DNA of 41,216 nt, from NCBI GenBank assembly GCA_017521405.1, contig JAFXCP010000026.1, positions 1 through 41,216 of the forward strand. Direction: 5' to 3'. Made by a program: the position numbers and the translations under genes. Below, piece after piece: positions 9,067 through 17,758 of this stretch. Position 1 is the stretch's first letter; every line of letters begins with the position of its first letter. The notes beneath the pieces were generated by a model that was given only the letters and a program-made list of their open reading frames with translations, did no database searches and had not been told where the DNA came from. The stretch comes from Akkermansia sp. GTDB lineage: Bacteria; Verrucomicrobiota; Verrucomicrobiia; Verrucomicrobiales; Akkermansiaceae.

Positions 9067-11067
9067 TTAAGCCCCGGTATCGCCGAACTCTGCCTCTAGC
9101 TCTGCGATTTTCAATTCAATTTCGCAGGAGAGTTCCTCCCAGCGGGAGTATAGGGATTCCGATTCGCGCTCCAGCAGCTGATATTCCTGCGTAAGCTCCA
9201 TGAGTTTCTGATTATCGCTCATATTCTCCGGTTTTTCCAGCTCTGCGGAGATGGTTGCCTTGCGTTCATCTGCAACGGCAATGGAATTTTCGACCTCTTG
9301 GAGTTCTTTTTCCAAGGGTTTCACGAGGCGATTTCTCTGTTCTCTGGCGGCGGCCCGGGCACGCCGGGCATCCCGTTTATTGGCGGGCTGCCCCCCATCC
9401 CCGGCGGAGAAGGAAGAAGAGGGCGATGCCGCTGCCGTTTCCGCAGCACGGCGTTCCTCCGCCTCGACGGTTTCGAGGTAGGCGGATACGTTGCCATGGA
9501 AAAGTCTGGGGGCGTGCCCCGGGCGGAACTCCAGTACTTTGTTAACGATGGGATCCAAAAACTGGCGGTTGTGCGAAACAATGCAGTATGAGCCGGGGTA
9601 CTCTGCCAAGGCACGCTGCAATACCTCCTGACTCTGGAAGTCCAAGTGGTTGGTGGGCTCGTCCATAATCAGGAAATTAGCAGGCTTGAGCAGCATGCAT
9701 ACCAGAGCAACGCGGCTTCGTTCCCCACCGGAAAGCACCCCGATTTTCTTGAAAACATCGTCCCCGCGGAAGAGGAAACAGCCCAAGATGTTACGCACCA
9801 GCGGGCGTGTTTCCCGGGAGGCGGCAGCCTCCACGCATTCCAGCACCGTCTGCTCGTTGTTTAGCACATCCGCATGGGTTTGGGAGAAAAATGCCACCTG
9901 TGTATGGTGCCCGAAAGCGAAGGTGCCGGCATCCAGTGCCTCCGTGCCGGAGATTAGGCGGGTAAAGGTGGATTTACCGGCACCATTCACCCCCACAATG
10001 GCCACGCGGTCCCCCTTGGGCATGGAATAATCGTAACGGTCCAAAATTGTTACCGCGCCGTACGCTTTGCTAGCTTTTTCCAGACTCACCACCGTATGCC
10101 CACCGGGAGGAGGCGGGGGGAAGTGAAAACTCATCACTGCATCATCTTCCTCCACCTCAATAAGCTCCACTTTTTCCATCTGCTTAATACGGCTCTGCAC
10201 CTGCGTGGCTTTAGTGGCTTTTGCCCGGAAACGGTCGATAAATTCCTGCGTTTTAGCAAGTTCCCGCTGCTGGGCTTTAGCCTGCCGCAAAAGGATTTCC
10301 TTACGGGCTTTGCTCTCCCGGAGGTAAAAGGAGAAATTACCGGCGTATTCCTCTGCGCGCCCATGGTGGAAGGCGATGGTGCGGCTCACGAGGCTATCCA
10401 GCAGGGCCACATCGTGGCTGATGATGCAAATGGCACCGCGATAATGGCGTAAATTCTGTTCTAACCAGCGCTGGCTTTGCAAATCCAAGTGGTTGGTGGG
10501 TTCGTCCAGCAGCAGCACCTCCGGCTCTTGCAGCAGGAGTTTGGCCAGAGCAATACGCATTTGCCAGCCGCCGGAGAATTCCCCGCAATCCCGCGCAAAA
10601 TCGGAGGAGGAAAAGCCGAGGCCGCGCAGAATGGATTCCGTGCGTGGGCGCAGGCGTGCCGCATCCCGCTCTTGGAGCAAAAGTTCCAAATGCCCGATTT
10701 CCTCTAAAGTTTCCCTATATTCCGGGGAATCCGCCGGGAGGGATTGCAGCTCAGCGGAGAGTTCATCCACCTGTTGCTGAAGGAGCACCACGCCGCCCAC
10801 ACTACCCAGCACTTCTTCCAACAACGGAGTGCCGGAAATGTGGATACCATCCTGCGGCAAGTAGCCCACCTGTGTGTGGCGGGGAAGCAGTACTTTGCCC
10901 CGGTCGGGTTCTAACACGCCGACAATGCACTTCATCAGCGTGGATTTACCGGCACCGTTCTGCCCGGCAAAGGCAATGCGTTCCCCCTGCTCCACCACGA
11001 AGGAAAGAGAATCGAACAGCACGCGAGGGCCGAACTCAATATGCAAATCCTGAACCGCAAAAACCAT
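9067..11067 (-). CDS. ABC-F family ATPase (Uup/YheS/EttA-like)
   Basis: Soluble protein with two fused ATP-binding cassettes and no membrane domain; ABC-F proteins act at the ribosome (translation, antibiotic protection or ribosome biogenesis). First cassette: Walker A GQNGAGKST at 35-43, signature FSGGWQMR, Walker B LLLDEPTNHLD. Second cassette: GVNGAGKST, LSGGERSR, LIMDEPTNHLD. Between them is the ABC_tran_Xtn-like linker (RQAKAQQRELAKTQEFIDRFRAK split across the helix), and the C-terminus carries a charged coiled coil as in Uup/YheS. The frame extends to 11124, but the ATG at 11067 (MVFAVQDLHIEFG) fits the family start, giving 666 residues. Sub-family cannot be fixed by eye. Confidence 0.93.
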   Translation of the reverse strand: MVFAVQDLHIEFGPRVLFDSLSFVVEQGERIAFAGQNGAGKSTLMKCIVGVLEPDRGKVLLPRHTQVGYLPQDGIHISGTPLLEEVLGSVGGVVLLQQQVDELSAELQSLPADSPEYRETLEEIGHLELLLQERDAARLRPRTESILRGLGFSSSDFARDCGEFSGGWQMRIALAKLLLQEPEVLLLDEPTNHLDLQSQRWLEQNLRHYRGAICIISHDVALLDSLVSRTIAFHHGRAEEYAGNFSFYLRESKARKEILLRQAKAQQRELAKTQEFIDRFRAKATKATQVQSRIKQMEKVELIEVEEDDAVMSFHFPPPPPGGHTVVSLEKASKAYGAVTILDRYDYSMPKGDRVAIVGVNGAGKSTFTRLISGTEALDAGTFAFGHHTQVAFFSQTHADVLNNEQTVLECVEAAASRETRPLVRNILGCFLFRGDDVFKKIGVLSGGERSRVALVCMLLKPANFLIMDEPTNHLDFQSQEVLQRALAEYPGSYCIVSHNRQFLDPIVNKVLEFRPGHAPRLFHGNVSAYLETVEAEERRAAETAAASPSSSFSAGDGGQPANKRDARRARAAAREQRNRLVKPLEKELQEVENSIAVADERKATISAELEKPENMSDNQKLMELTQEYQLLERESESLYSRWEELSCEIELKIAELEAEFGDTGA

Positions 11068-11079
11068 AGCCGAGAGGGA

Positions 11080-11113
11080 GAAAACACACCGCCCTGCCAT
11101 GAATGCAGGGCGG
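11080..11113 (-). terminator. Hairpin between cyclophilin gene and ABC-F gene
   Basis: A perfect 9-bp GC-rich stem (11089-11097 with 11105-11113, 7-nt loop) sits 32 nt after the cyclophilin stop. On the minus strand a short T-rich run (TGTGTTTTCT) follows. It is probably a terminator that may allow some readthrough into the ABC-F gene. Confidence 0.6.
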
Positions 11114-11145
11114 CAGAAATACAAGCATCGTGCCGGAGTTGAGGC

Positions 11146-11682
11146 TTACTTTTTGAGCTTGCTGTTCCAGCGGGCGATGTTGCGCTCCTGCTCTGCAAAG
11201 AGGTCCGCGCAATCATCTAGAATCTCGATGGATTCAATCTTATCACCTTGGCGGATGGCATTCACCACCTCCTGGTCGGCAGGGGAAAGCACCTCTCCGA
11301 AGATGGTGTGTTTCCCATTGAGCCATTCCGTGGGCACATGGGTAATGAAGAATTGGGAGCCATTCGTGCCCTGCCCGGTCCATGTACGTCCGGCATTGGC
11401 CATGGCCAGCAAACCGGGGCGGGTAAACTTCAAATCGGGGCGGCACTCATCGTCAAACTGATATCCGGGACCTCCGCAGCCCGTGCCCTCAGGGTCGCCG
11501 CCTTGAATCATGAAATCGGCAATCACACGGTGGAAGGTCAGCCCGTTGTAGAACCCACGGGCTGCCAGATTCAGGAAACTGGCAGCTGTCATAGGAGTCT
11601 TGGAGGCAAACACGGTGAGCTTAATGTCACCCTTGCTGGTCTTCATCGTGATTTTCTTATCAGTAGCCATGCGCGGCACCAT
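11146..11682 (-). CDS. Cyclophilin-type peptidyl-prolyl cis-trans isomerase
   Basis: Catalyses cis-trans isomerisation of X-Pro bonds. Cyclophilin motifs are plain: FYNGLTFHRVIADFMIQGGDPEGTG carries the FHR and QGGD active-site blocks, followed by LLAMANAG, the NGSQFFITH block and LNGKHTIFGEV. There is no signal peptide, so it should act in the cytoplasm. Three in-frame ATGs exist (11730, 11682, 11670). The ATG at 11682 is preceded at about 7 nt by GGGAG, one of few Shine-Dalgarno sequences in the window, so I use it (178 residues). The C-terminus has a short basic tail. The gene follows the metallo-hydrolase gene at 48 nt and is probably co-transcribed. Confidence 0.94.
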   Translation of the reverse strand: MVPRMATDKKITMKTSKGDIKLTVFASKTPMTAASFLNLAARGFYNGLTFHRVIADFMIQGGDPEGTGCGGPGYQFDDECRPDLKFTRPGLLAMANAGRTWTGQGTNGSQFFITHVPTEWLNGKHTIFGEVLSPADQEVVNAIRQGDKIESIEILDDCADLFAEQERNIARWNSKLKK

Positions 11683-11730
11683 ATCAGCTCCCTGAAACAA
11701 AATCAAGGGCAAAGAGAAATCATGTCGCAA

Positions 11731-12540
11731 TTACTCCAGCAGGACAGTCTCCCCATCGTTAGGCACATGGATAATCCCTTGAAAATGCTCTGCCGCCTCC
11801 GCAGCGTATGCAGCGCGGCGCGTATCGAGCGTGGCATCCTCGGTGTGGTATAAAAGCAGATGTTTCACTCCCAAGCCGGCCGCCAAGCGCCCGGCATCCA
11901 GTGCTGTACTGTGGTGCTTCTCGTAAGGGCGGAAACGCTCCCGGTCTGAGTACAGGCAAAAAGCCTCGCAGAGCAGCCAATCCGCGCCACGAGCAAGCAG
12001 TTCATTACGCTCATTATATGGTTCATCCCCCAAGCAAACGAAGCGTTGACCATCCGGGAGCATGAGGCGGTATCCCAACTGGCGAGCCTTTGTGGAGCCT
12101 ATATCAAACGCCACACCCTGCATGCCGATAACGGAAAACGAAGTGCCATCCTTCAATGCACAAAGGCGAATATCCGCTCCCAAATGAGCACACACTTTTC
12201 CCGGCAGAGTTAGGCGGCATATTTTCTCCAACACATCCAGAACCTCCGCATGGCCATATAAACGCAATTCTCCCTCGTATGCTCCGGCATTCATCGCCTG
12301 AGCCACCATGCGCAATACCCAAACTACGCCAAAAATGTGGTCCGTATGGGCATGCGTCACGAAAATATCGTGAATATCGGAAATCGCTACTCCGGCCTGC
12401 TCCAAGCGGGATAAAATTCCATTTCCGCCGCCGGCATCCGTCAAAAAACACTGCCCCCCACAGCGAAGAACAAAACAGGTATTATAACAGCGCGTTACCG
12501 CTGCATTACCGGTTCCCAGCATAAGCAAAGAGACCTTCAT
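11731..12540 (-). CDS. Metallo-beta-lactamase-fold hydrolase (RNase Z / PhnP-like)
   Basis: A 269-residue MBL-fold protein. The metal-binding signature THAHTDH is present (His63, His65, Asp67, His68), and later candidate ligands are in CLGDEPYN and LLLYHTED near the C-terminus. The start LLMLGTGNA and the LTDAGGGNGILSRL segment are like RNase Z and its small-molecule hydrolase relatives, and HHSTALDAGRLA resembles the HxST motif of that group. The substrate is not predictable: it lacks the long exosite arm that a true tRNA 3'-processing RNase Z would show. The ATG at 12540 is chosen because upstream residues to 12582 do not fit the fold. It lies 38 nt beyond the YD-like gene. Confidence 0.88.
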   Translation of the reverse strand: MKVSLLMLGTGNAAVTRCYNTCFVLRCGGQCFLTDAGGGNGILSRLEQAGVAISDIHDIFVTHAHTDHIFGVVWVLRMVAQAMNAGAYEGELRLYGHAEVLDVLEKICRLTLPGKVCAHLGADIRLCALKDGTSFSVIGMQGVAFDIGSTKARQLGYRLMLPDGQRFVCLGDEPYNERNELLARGADWLLCEAFCLYSDRERFRPYEKHHSTALDAGRLAAGLGVKHLLLYHTEDATLDTRRAAYAAEAAEHFQGIIHVPNDGETVLLE

Positions 12541-12578
12541 GCCGGGGAGAATAGCACAGGCAATGGGGATTTTCAACC

Positions 12579-13781
12579 TCAAAATGGAGCCTCAGCATCC
12601 TGCGGAAGCACTGCCGTAGAGCCATCCGTGTGCAAACTCAACCGATACCGAGCGCCGGATGTTCCGTGTATGAACCTCCGTTCGTACTCCGGCATGGGAT
12701 TTCCCCGCGCATCCCAACGTAACTCCCGGGAGAGAGAGCCATCGTCTGCATATTGGCACACCCGCTCTGCAAAGCCACGGGCATCGTTGCATGCGGGCAA
12801 GCCATCGGCGGCATTATAGCATTCCCATTCCGGAAGCCCTTGTGCGTTTTCCCGCACCAAATGCTCCACCATGGGGCGCCCCTCCAGATAAAGAGACCCA
12901 TCCATCCCGCACAAACGCTGCTGCAAAATACCGGGTGCCAGCCCCTGCGATTCCTGCACGGCGGGAGCCTCCACCACCGGATGCACCACCGGCTCTCCGG
13001 CGGCATTTTTCCACGCATAAAGCACGGAATGTCCATCCGCCGCAGCCTCCATGCGAGCCACAGCCACACCATGGGCATTATCCGCCACATTCCCGCGCAC
13101 CCGATTTGTACGCGTCACAAGCCGCCGGGCATCATCGTAAAGATATTCCACACTTTCTTCTCCCTCGGCATCCGGCATTAAATGCCCCTCGGCATCAAAA
13201 TGCTGCACCAGAAGAGGGCGGCCCTGTGTATCGTAACGCACCGTCCGCACGGCGTACCCCGGCATGCGCGGAGATATGGGATGTCCCGCCGCATCCAAAA
13301 GGCGTGTACACACCACTCTACCGGCAGAATCATACTCAAACTGCCGCACCGAAACCCCGGAAGCATCCGCCACCGGCTGTCCGTCCACTCCATAATTTTC
13401 CTTACGATACAAGCGCCCCTCTGCATTATACACCAGGCGCTGCTCTGCCACGCTGCTGCCGGGCAAACACGCTTTTTTCCCGGTGGCATCCACATGCAGC
13501 ATACGCTGCACCTGCCCACCTGCCGTACAGTGCAGTTGCACATGGGGAAGAGGCGGTGGCGTATGCCCTTCACCCAAGGAGATAATGCCCCTCGGCGGTT
13601 CTGCCGCAGAACTATTAAACACTCCGGCATAGAACAGCATCGGAGGCTCCGTATCCCCCATCCAAGAATGGTACACCCCCATTCCCAGGGCTCCCACCAG
13701 CATGCTCCCTGCCGCCAAAGTACCCAAGTACTGCCACCCGAAAGCTAATCCCCCTTTTATCCGCTGCCATACTTGTTGCAT
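12579..13781 (-). CDS. Membrane-anchored YD/RHS-like repeat protein, function unknown
   Basis: From the ATG at 13781 the protein has 400 residues: a short amphipathic start (MQQVWQRIKGGLAFGWQ), one hydrophobic helix at about 18-36, a Pro-rich stretch, then repeated units resembling YD repeats, each with an aromatic-Asp plus GR or GP turn, for example FEYDSAGRVV, VRYDTQGRPL, EYLYDDARRL, LRWDARGNPM. YD/RHS-like repeats form beta shells or extended surfaces; here the array is short and there is no toxin-like C-terminus or RHS core motif. It should face the periplasm. It diverges from cysS across a 112-bp region with back-to-back -35 boxes. No enzymatic role can be given. Confidence 0.7.
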   Translation of the reverse strand: MQQVWQRIKGGLAFGWQYLGTLAAGSMLVGALGMGVYHSWMGDTEPPMLFYAGVFNSSAAEPPRGIISLGEGHTPPPLPHVQLHCTAGGQVQRMLHVDATGKKACLPGSSVAEQRLVYNAEGRLYRKENYGVDGQPVADASGVSVRQFEYDSAGRVVCTRLLDAAGHPISPRMPGYAVRTVRYDTQGRPLLVQHFDAEGHLMPDAEGEESVEYLYDDARRLVTRTNRVRGNVADNAHGVAVARMEAAADGHSVLYAWKNAAGEPVVHPVVEAPAVQESQGLAPGILQQRLCGMDGSLYLEGRPMVEHLVRENAQGLPEWECYNAADGLPACNDARGFAERVCQYADDGSLSRELRWDARGNPMPEYERRFIHGTSGARYRLSLHTDGSTAVLPQDAEAPF

Positions 13782-13854
13782 ATTAAATGCGGAGTCTAGC
13801 TCTGCGCCGGGCATTCAATACCTTTTAGCCGGGGGCGCATGTCAACGCGCAGAC

Positions 13855-13883
13855 TTGACATACGCGCGTAGGGAGAGCATACT
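13855..13883 (+). promoter_or_regulatory. Promoter of the cysS-queF-queC-miaB operon
   Basis: TTGACA at 13855-13860, a 17-nt spacer and CATACT at 13878-13883. Only 10 nt separate the -10 box from the cysS ATG, so the mRNA should have a leader of about 0-5 nt. A second TTGACA faces the other way at 13845-13840, 9 bp away, and could serve the YD-like gene. Confidence 0.65.
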
Positions 13884-13893
13884 CCTCCACGTT

Positions 13894-15309
13894 ATGTTGA
13901 ATCTCTACGATACACAGTTGGGGGCACTCAAGCCCGTGCAGGCAGAAGATGGCAAACAACTGCGCTTCTACTGCTGCGGCCCCACCGTGTATGCCGCAGC
14001 ACACATCGGCAATTTCCGCACCTTCGTAGTGCAGGATGTGTTCCGCCGTGTGGTGGAACTGGGAGGACTCCGCACCAAACATGTGCGAAACCTCACCGAT
14101 GTGGATGATAAAACCATTCGCAACTCCCAAGCCCAAGGCATGCCGCTGGGAGAATACACCGCCATCTGGACAGCCAAATTCCATGCGGATTGCAAAGCAC
14201 TTAACTGCCTTTCTCCCCATGTGGAGCCCAGTGCCGTGGCTCACATCCAAGAACAGCTCGATATCGTTCAAAAACTCATTGATAAGGGGCACGCCTACCA
14301 GAGCGAAGATGGCTCCGTTTATTTCCGCATCTCCTCCTATGCCGATTACGGCCGCTTAGCTCACCTCGACAAGCAGGAACTCGACCTCGGCAAAACGGCC
14401 AGTACCCGAGCCGATACGGATGAATACGAAAAAGACAGCGTGGCCGATTTTGTACTCTGGAAAGCACGCCGCCCCGAGGATGGGCCCAACTTCTGGCCTT
14501 CCCCATGGGGCGAAGGACGCCCCGGGTGGCACTTAGAATGCTCTGCTATGAGCCATAAGTACTTGGGCGACACCTTCGACCTGCACTCCGGCGGTGTGGA
14601 CCTCGTATTCCCCCACCACGAAAACGAAATTGCCCAAAGCCGCTGCGCCTGCGGCGGGGACTTTGCCCGCCACTGGTTCCACGTCACCCACCTTCTGGTG
14701 GATGGAGCCAAGATGAGCAAAAGCCTGGGGAACATGTACACCTTGGACCAGCTTCAGGAAATGGGCTACACCCCCGCAGCTCTGCGCTACATTTTAGCAG
14801 GTGCCTACTACCGCCGCCCGCTCAATTTTACCCTTACCGGCATGAAGGATGCCACCAGTGCCCTTAACAAACTCGGGCGCTTCGATAAAGAACTTGCCAA
14901 GGCCAGCACCGCCAAGGAGCCCACCTACCGGGACTTCCTCAAAAAAGCCCCTGCCCTTGGTGCCTTCCAAGCCGCATGGGACAGCTTGGAGGACGACCTC
15001 AATGCTCCGGAGGCACTGGGGCACGTTTTCAGTGCCATCAAGGGTACCAAACCCGCCGAGATGAGCCCCGAAGAAGCCACCGCCATGTGGAAAGCATTCC
15101 GCTTTATTATGGAGGCACTTGGGCTGCAACTGCCGGATCCCGATGCGGATATCGAAGTGCCGGAGGATATCCGCGCCATCGCAGAAGAACGCTGGGCTGC
15201 CCGCTTAGCCAAAGACTGGGCCACTGCCGATGCCCTGCGCGGCAAACTCGCCGGACTGGGTTGGGCCATGAAAGATGGTAAGGACGGCTACAAACTCACC
15301 AAAGCATAA
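13894..15309 (+). CDS. cysS: Cysteinyl-tRNA synthetase
   Basis: Charges tRNA-Cys with cysteine; monomeric class I synthetase, cytosolic. The 471-residue length is normal. Zn-site Cys28 lies in YCCGPTVYAAAHIGNFRTF with the HIGH-box variant HIGN at 37-40. Further blocks are RNLTDVDDKTIR, WHLECSAMS and DLHSGGVDLVFPHHENE, with the KMSKS loop as AKMSKSLGN, and a C-terminal helical anticodon-binding region. The open frame extends upstream to 13702, but the family start and the promoter at 13855-13883 place the start at 13894. First gene of an operon with queF 5 nt downstream. Confidence 0.97.
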   Translation: MLNLYDTQLGALKPVQAEDGKQLRFYCCGPTVYAAAHIGNFRTFVVQDVFRRVVELGGLRTKHVRNLTDVDDKTIRNSQAQGMPLGEYTAIWTAKFHADCKALNCLSPHVEPSAVAHIQEQLDIVQKLIDKGHAYQSEDGSVYFRISSYADYGRLAHLDKQELDLGKTASTRADTDEYEKDSVADFVLWKARRPEDGPNFWPSPWGEGRPGWHLECSAMSHKYLGDTFDLHSGGVDLVFPHHENEIAQSRCACGGDFARHWFHVTHLLVDGAKMSKSLGNMYTLDQLQEMGYTPAALRYILAGAYYRRPLNFTLTGMKDATSALNKLGRFDKELAKASTAKEPTYRDFLKKAPALGAFQAAWDSLEDDLNAPEALGHVFSAIKGTKPAEMSPEEATAMWKAFRFIMEALGLQLPDPDADIEVPEDIRAIAEERWAARLAKDWATADALRGKLAGLGWAMKDGKDGYKLTKA

Positions 15310-15314
15310 CCCCC

Positions 15315-15731
15315 ATGGATACTCCGCAAAATCTTTCCCTCCTCGGTAAACACAGTGAATTCTTCCGTACCCCGGAAGAAGCCAAACTGGAAGCCTTCCC
15401 GAACCGCAGCCCCCACCGCCGCTACACCGTAACGCTGGATACACACGAATTCTCCTCGCTTTGCCCCGTTACCGGCCAGCCGGATAGCTGCCACCTCACC
15501 ATCACTTACTCCCCGGCAGAAAAAGTGGTGGAAACGAAGAGCCTCAAGTACTACCTCGTATCCTTCCGGAACTACGCCGCATTCAATGAACAGGTCGTGA
15601 ACCGTATTCTGGACGACCTTGTAGCCGCAGTGGCTCCGGCATGGATGAAGGTGGAAGGACGCTTTGGCGCCCGAGGCGGCATCCAGCTCACCTGCACCGC
15701 AGAACATAAGCCAGAAAACCGCTCTGTATGA
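15315..15731 (+). CDS. queF: NADPH-dependent 7-cyano-7-deazaguanine reductase
   Basis: Reduces the nitrile preQ0 to the amine preQ1, the last free-base step of queuosine synthesis. At 138 residues this is the short, unimodular YkvM-type QueF. The catalytic Cys50 and Asp57 are in FSSLCPVTGQPD; the substrate-binding ETKSLKYYLVSFRN block is at about 73-86. QueF is a tunnelling-fold (GTP cyclohydrolase I-like) enzyme that forms oligomers in the cytosol. It begins 5 nt after cysS and its stop overlaps the queC start as ATGA, indicating translational coupling. The other preQ0 genes (folE, queD, queE) are not in the window. Confidence 0.95.
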   Translation: MDTPQNLSLLGKHSEFFRTPEEAKLEAFPNRSPHRRYTVTLDTHEFSSLCPVTGQPDSCHLTITYSPAEKVVETKSLKYYLVSFRNYAAFNEQVVNRILDDLVAAVAPAWMKVEGRFGARGGIQLTCTAEHKPENRSV

Positions 15732-16384
15732 ACGTAGCTGTCCTACTCTCCGGCGGATTAGATTCCACCACCGCCCTCCACTGGGCACACCGGCACCACC
15801 ATGTCGTATGTGCCATGGCCTTTAATTACGGCAGCAACCACGGCACCCGCGAGCTGGAATGCGCCCGCTGGCAGGCAGGGCAACTTGGCATCCCCTACTG
15901 CGAGATTGATTTACGCTCCGTGTCCGAGCATCTTCAAAGTGCCCTCCTCAGCGGGGCGGAGGCCATTCCCACCGCCAATTATGCGGAGGAGAACCTGCGA
16001 CAAACCGTTGTTCCCTTCCGCAATGGCATTTTCCTTGCCATTGCCGCAGGTATTGCAGAAAGCAAGGATGCACAAGGCATCGTCATCGCAGCACACAGTG
16101 GGGACCACGCCCTTTACCCCGACTGCTGCGAGGACTTTATGGAATCCATGTCCACGGCCATTGCCTTAGGCACCTATGCCCGGCTGCAGATTCTGCGTCC
16201 CTTCATTGCACACAGTAAGGCGGATATAACCGCCCTTGGTGCCGAACTGGGGGTAGATTTCTCCCGAACTTATTCCTGTTACTGCGGCGGAGAAAAGCAC
16301 TGCGGGCAGTGTGCCACCTGCCGCGAGCGCCGCGAATCCTTCGCCACAGCCGGCATTCCCGACCCCACAGAATATACCTCCTGA
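15728..16384 (+). CDS. queC: 7-cyano-7-deazaguanine (preQ0) synthase
   Basis: ATP-dependent conversion of 7-carboxy-7-deazaguanine and ammonia to preQ0, upstream of QueF in the queuosine pathway. The PP-loop SGGLDS is at residues 8-13, and the C-terminal zinc site is the Cys cluster CYCGGEKHCGQCATCRER. The 218-residue length is typical. The gene overlaps queF by 4 nt (ATGA), so the two consecutive pathway steps should be made together, although in reverse of reaction order. It is followed 15 nt later by miaB, another tRNA anticodon-loop modification gene. Confidence 0.96.
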   Translation: MNVAVLLSGGLDSTTALHWAHRHHHVVCAMAFNYGSNHGTRELECARWQAGQLGIPYCEIDLRSVSEHLQSALLSGAEAIPTANYAEENLRQTVVPFRNGIFLAIAAGIAESKDAQGIVIAAHSGDHALYPDCCEDFMESMSTAIALGTYARLQILRPFIAHSKADITALGAELGVDFSRTYSCYCGGEKHCGQCATCRERRESFATAGIPDPTEYTS

Positions 16385-16399
16385 ACCTTTCTCCAAGAC

Positions 16400-17758
16400 A
16401 TGCCCAGCGTACTAATTAAAACCTATGGCTGCCAGATGAATGAACGCGATTCCGAACAAGTCGCAAGCATGTTTCTGGCAGGCGGTTACCATCTGACCCA
16501 AAGCGAAGCGGAGGCAGATGTGATTCTCATCAATACCTGCTCCGTACGCGAAAAAGCAGAACTGAAGGCGCTGGGGAAAATGGGACTCCTTTGTGCGCGC
16601 CCCACAGCTAAACCCTGGGTGGTGTACGGCTTTATGGGATGTATGAGCCAAAGCCGTGCCCGAAGCCTTTTCCGGGATGTTCCCCGCTTGGACATCGTAA
16701 CCGGCACCCAGCAGTACCACCATGTATACGAACTGTGCAACCGCTTGCTGCGCAGCCGCATGGGAAACAATACGGACACACCGCTCCGCAAGGGCGCACA
16801 CATTTGCCATACAGAGCAGGAAGAAGGATTCCAAAATGCCATCCGCGACCACCTGCCCCCCGCCGGAAACTGCACGGCTTTTGTCTCCATTATGCAAGGC
16901 TGCGAGATGCGCTGCTCCTACTGCATCGTACCCAGCACGCGAGGCAACGAATGCAGCCGCCCGGCGGAGGATATTCTCCAAGAAGTTCGGGAGCTGGTGG
17001 AGCGAGGGGTTCGCGAAGTCACCCTACTGGGACAAATTGTTAACCGCTACGGCAAGGATGAACCCATCGTGAATGGTCGGGGTGCCTTTGTACGCCTGCT
17101 GGAAGCCTTGCACGAAATTGATGGCTTGGCACGTATTCGATTTACCTCCCCGCACCCCATCGGTTTCCGGCAGGATTTGGTAAATGCCTATACCTACCTG
17201 CCCAAACTGTGCAGCCACATTCATTTTCCCATGCAGAGCGGCAGCGACCGCATCCTGCAACTAATGCGCCGCCCATATAAAAACGAAAAATACCTGCGCC
17301 TCTGCGAAGCCATGCGCGAAGCCCGCCCGGATTTGGCCATCACCACGGATATCATCGTGGGCTTCCCGGGAGAAACGGACGAGGATTACCAACAAACGAA
17401 AGCAGCAGTGGAACGCATCCGATTCGATAATGCTTTTGTTTTCCAATACTCCCCCCGGCGCGACACCGTGGCCGCAGCCATGCCCGACCAAATTTGCCTG
17501 CGTGTTAAAGAGGAGCGAAACCACGACCTGCTGGAAACCGTAAACCGCATCGCCACCGCTCGAAACCATGCCCTTGTGGGCACTTTGCAACACATTCTTG
17601 TAGAAGGTCCCAGCAAGAACAACCCCGAGCGCCTGCAAGGGCGCACATCGCAAAATAAACCCGTCATCATCCCCGGAGGCAGTGCCACTCCCGGGCACAT
17701 CGTCCCCATACGCATCAACGAATGCACCGGCTTCACCCTCTATGGCGATGTGGTATGA
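16400..17758 (+). CDS. miaB: tRNA-2-methylthio-N6-dimethylallyladenosine-37 synthase
   Basis: Radical SAM methylthiotransferase that adds the ms2 group to i6A37 of tRNAs reading UNN codons. The N-terminal cluster cysteines are Cys11 (KTYGCQMN), Cys47 (NTCSVREKAE) and Cys81 (GFMGCMSQ). The radical SAM motif is Cys168-x3-Cys172-x2-Cys175 (GCEMRCSYCIVP) and a C-terminal TRAM-like domain ends near 450. The 452-residue length is normal. The usually conserved LLGQNVNSYG block reads LLGQIVNRYG; the Asn to Ile change is worth noting, but the rest argues for a working enzyme. MiaB rather than MtaB/RimO is supported by KTYGCQMN and PSTRGNECSRP. The stop overlaps the next gene by ATGA. Confidence 0.95.
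   Translation: MPSVLIKTYGCQMNERDSEQVASMFLAGGYHLTQSEAEADVILINTCSVREKAELKALGKMGLLCARPTAKPWVVYGFMGCMSQSRARSLFRDVPRLDIVTGTQQYHHVYELCNRLLRSRMGNNTDTPLRKGAHICHTEQEEGFQNAIRDHLPPAGNCTAFVSIMQGCEMRCSYCIVPSTRGNECSRPAEDILQEVRELVERGVREVTLLGQIVNRYGKDEPIVNGRGAFVRLLEALHEIDGLARIRFTSPHPIGFRQDLVNAYTYLPKLCSHIHFPMQSGSDRILQLMRRPYKNEKYLRLCEAMREARPDLAITTDIIVGFPGETDEDYQQTKAAVERIRFDNAFVFQYSPRRDTVAAAMPDQICLRVKEERNHDLLETVNRIATARNHALVGTLQHILVEGPSKNNPERLQGRTSQNKPVIIPGGSATPGHIVPIRINECTGFTLYGDVV

Noticed and set aside
9054-9079. Hairpin across the ABC-F stop codon as terminator
   Set aside because: A 7-bp stem exists, but on the minus strand it is followed by a GC-rich then A-rich run, not Ts.
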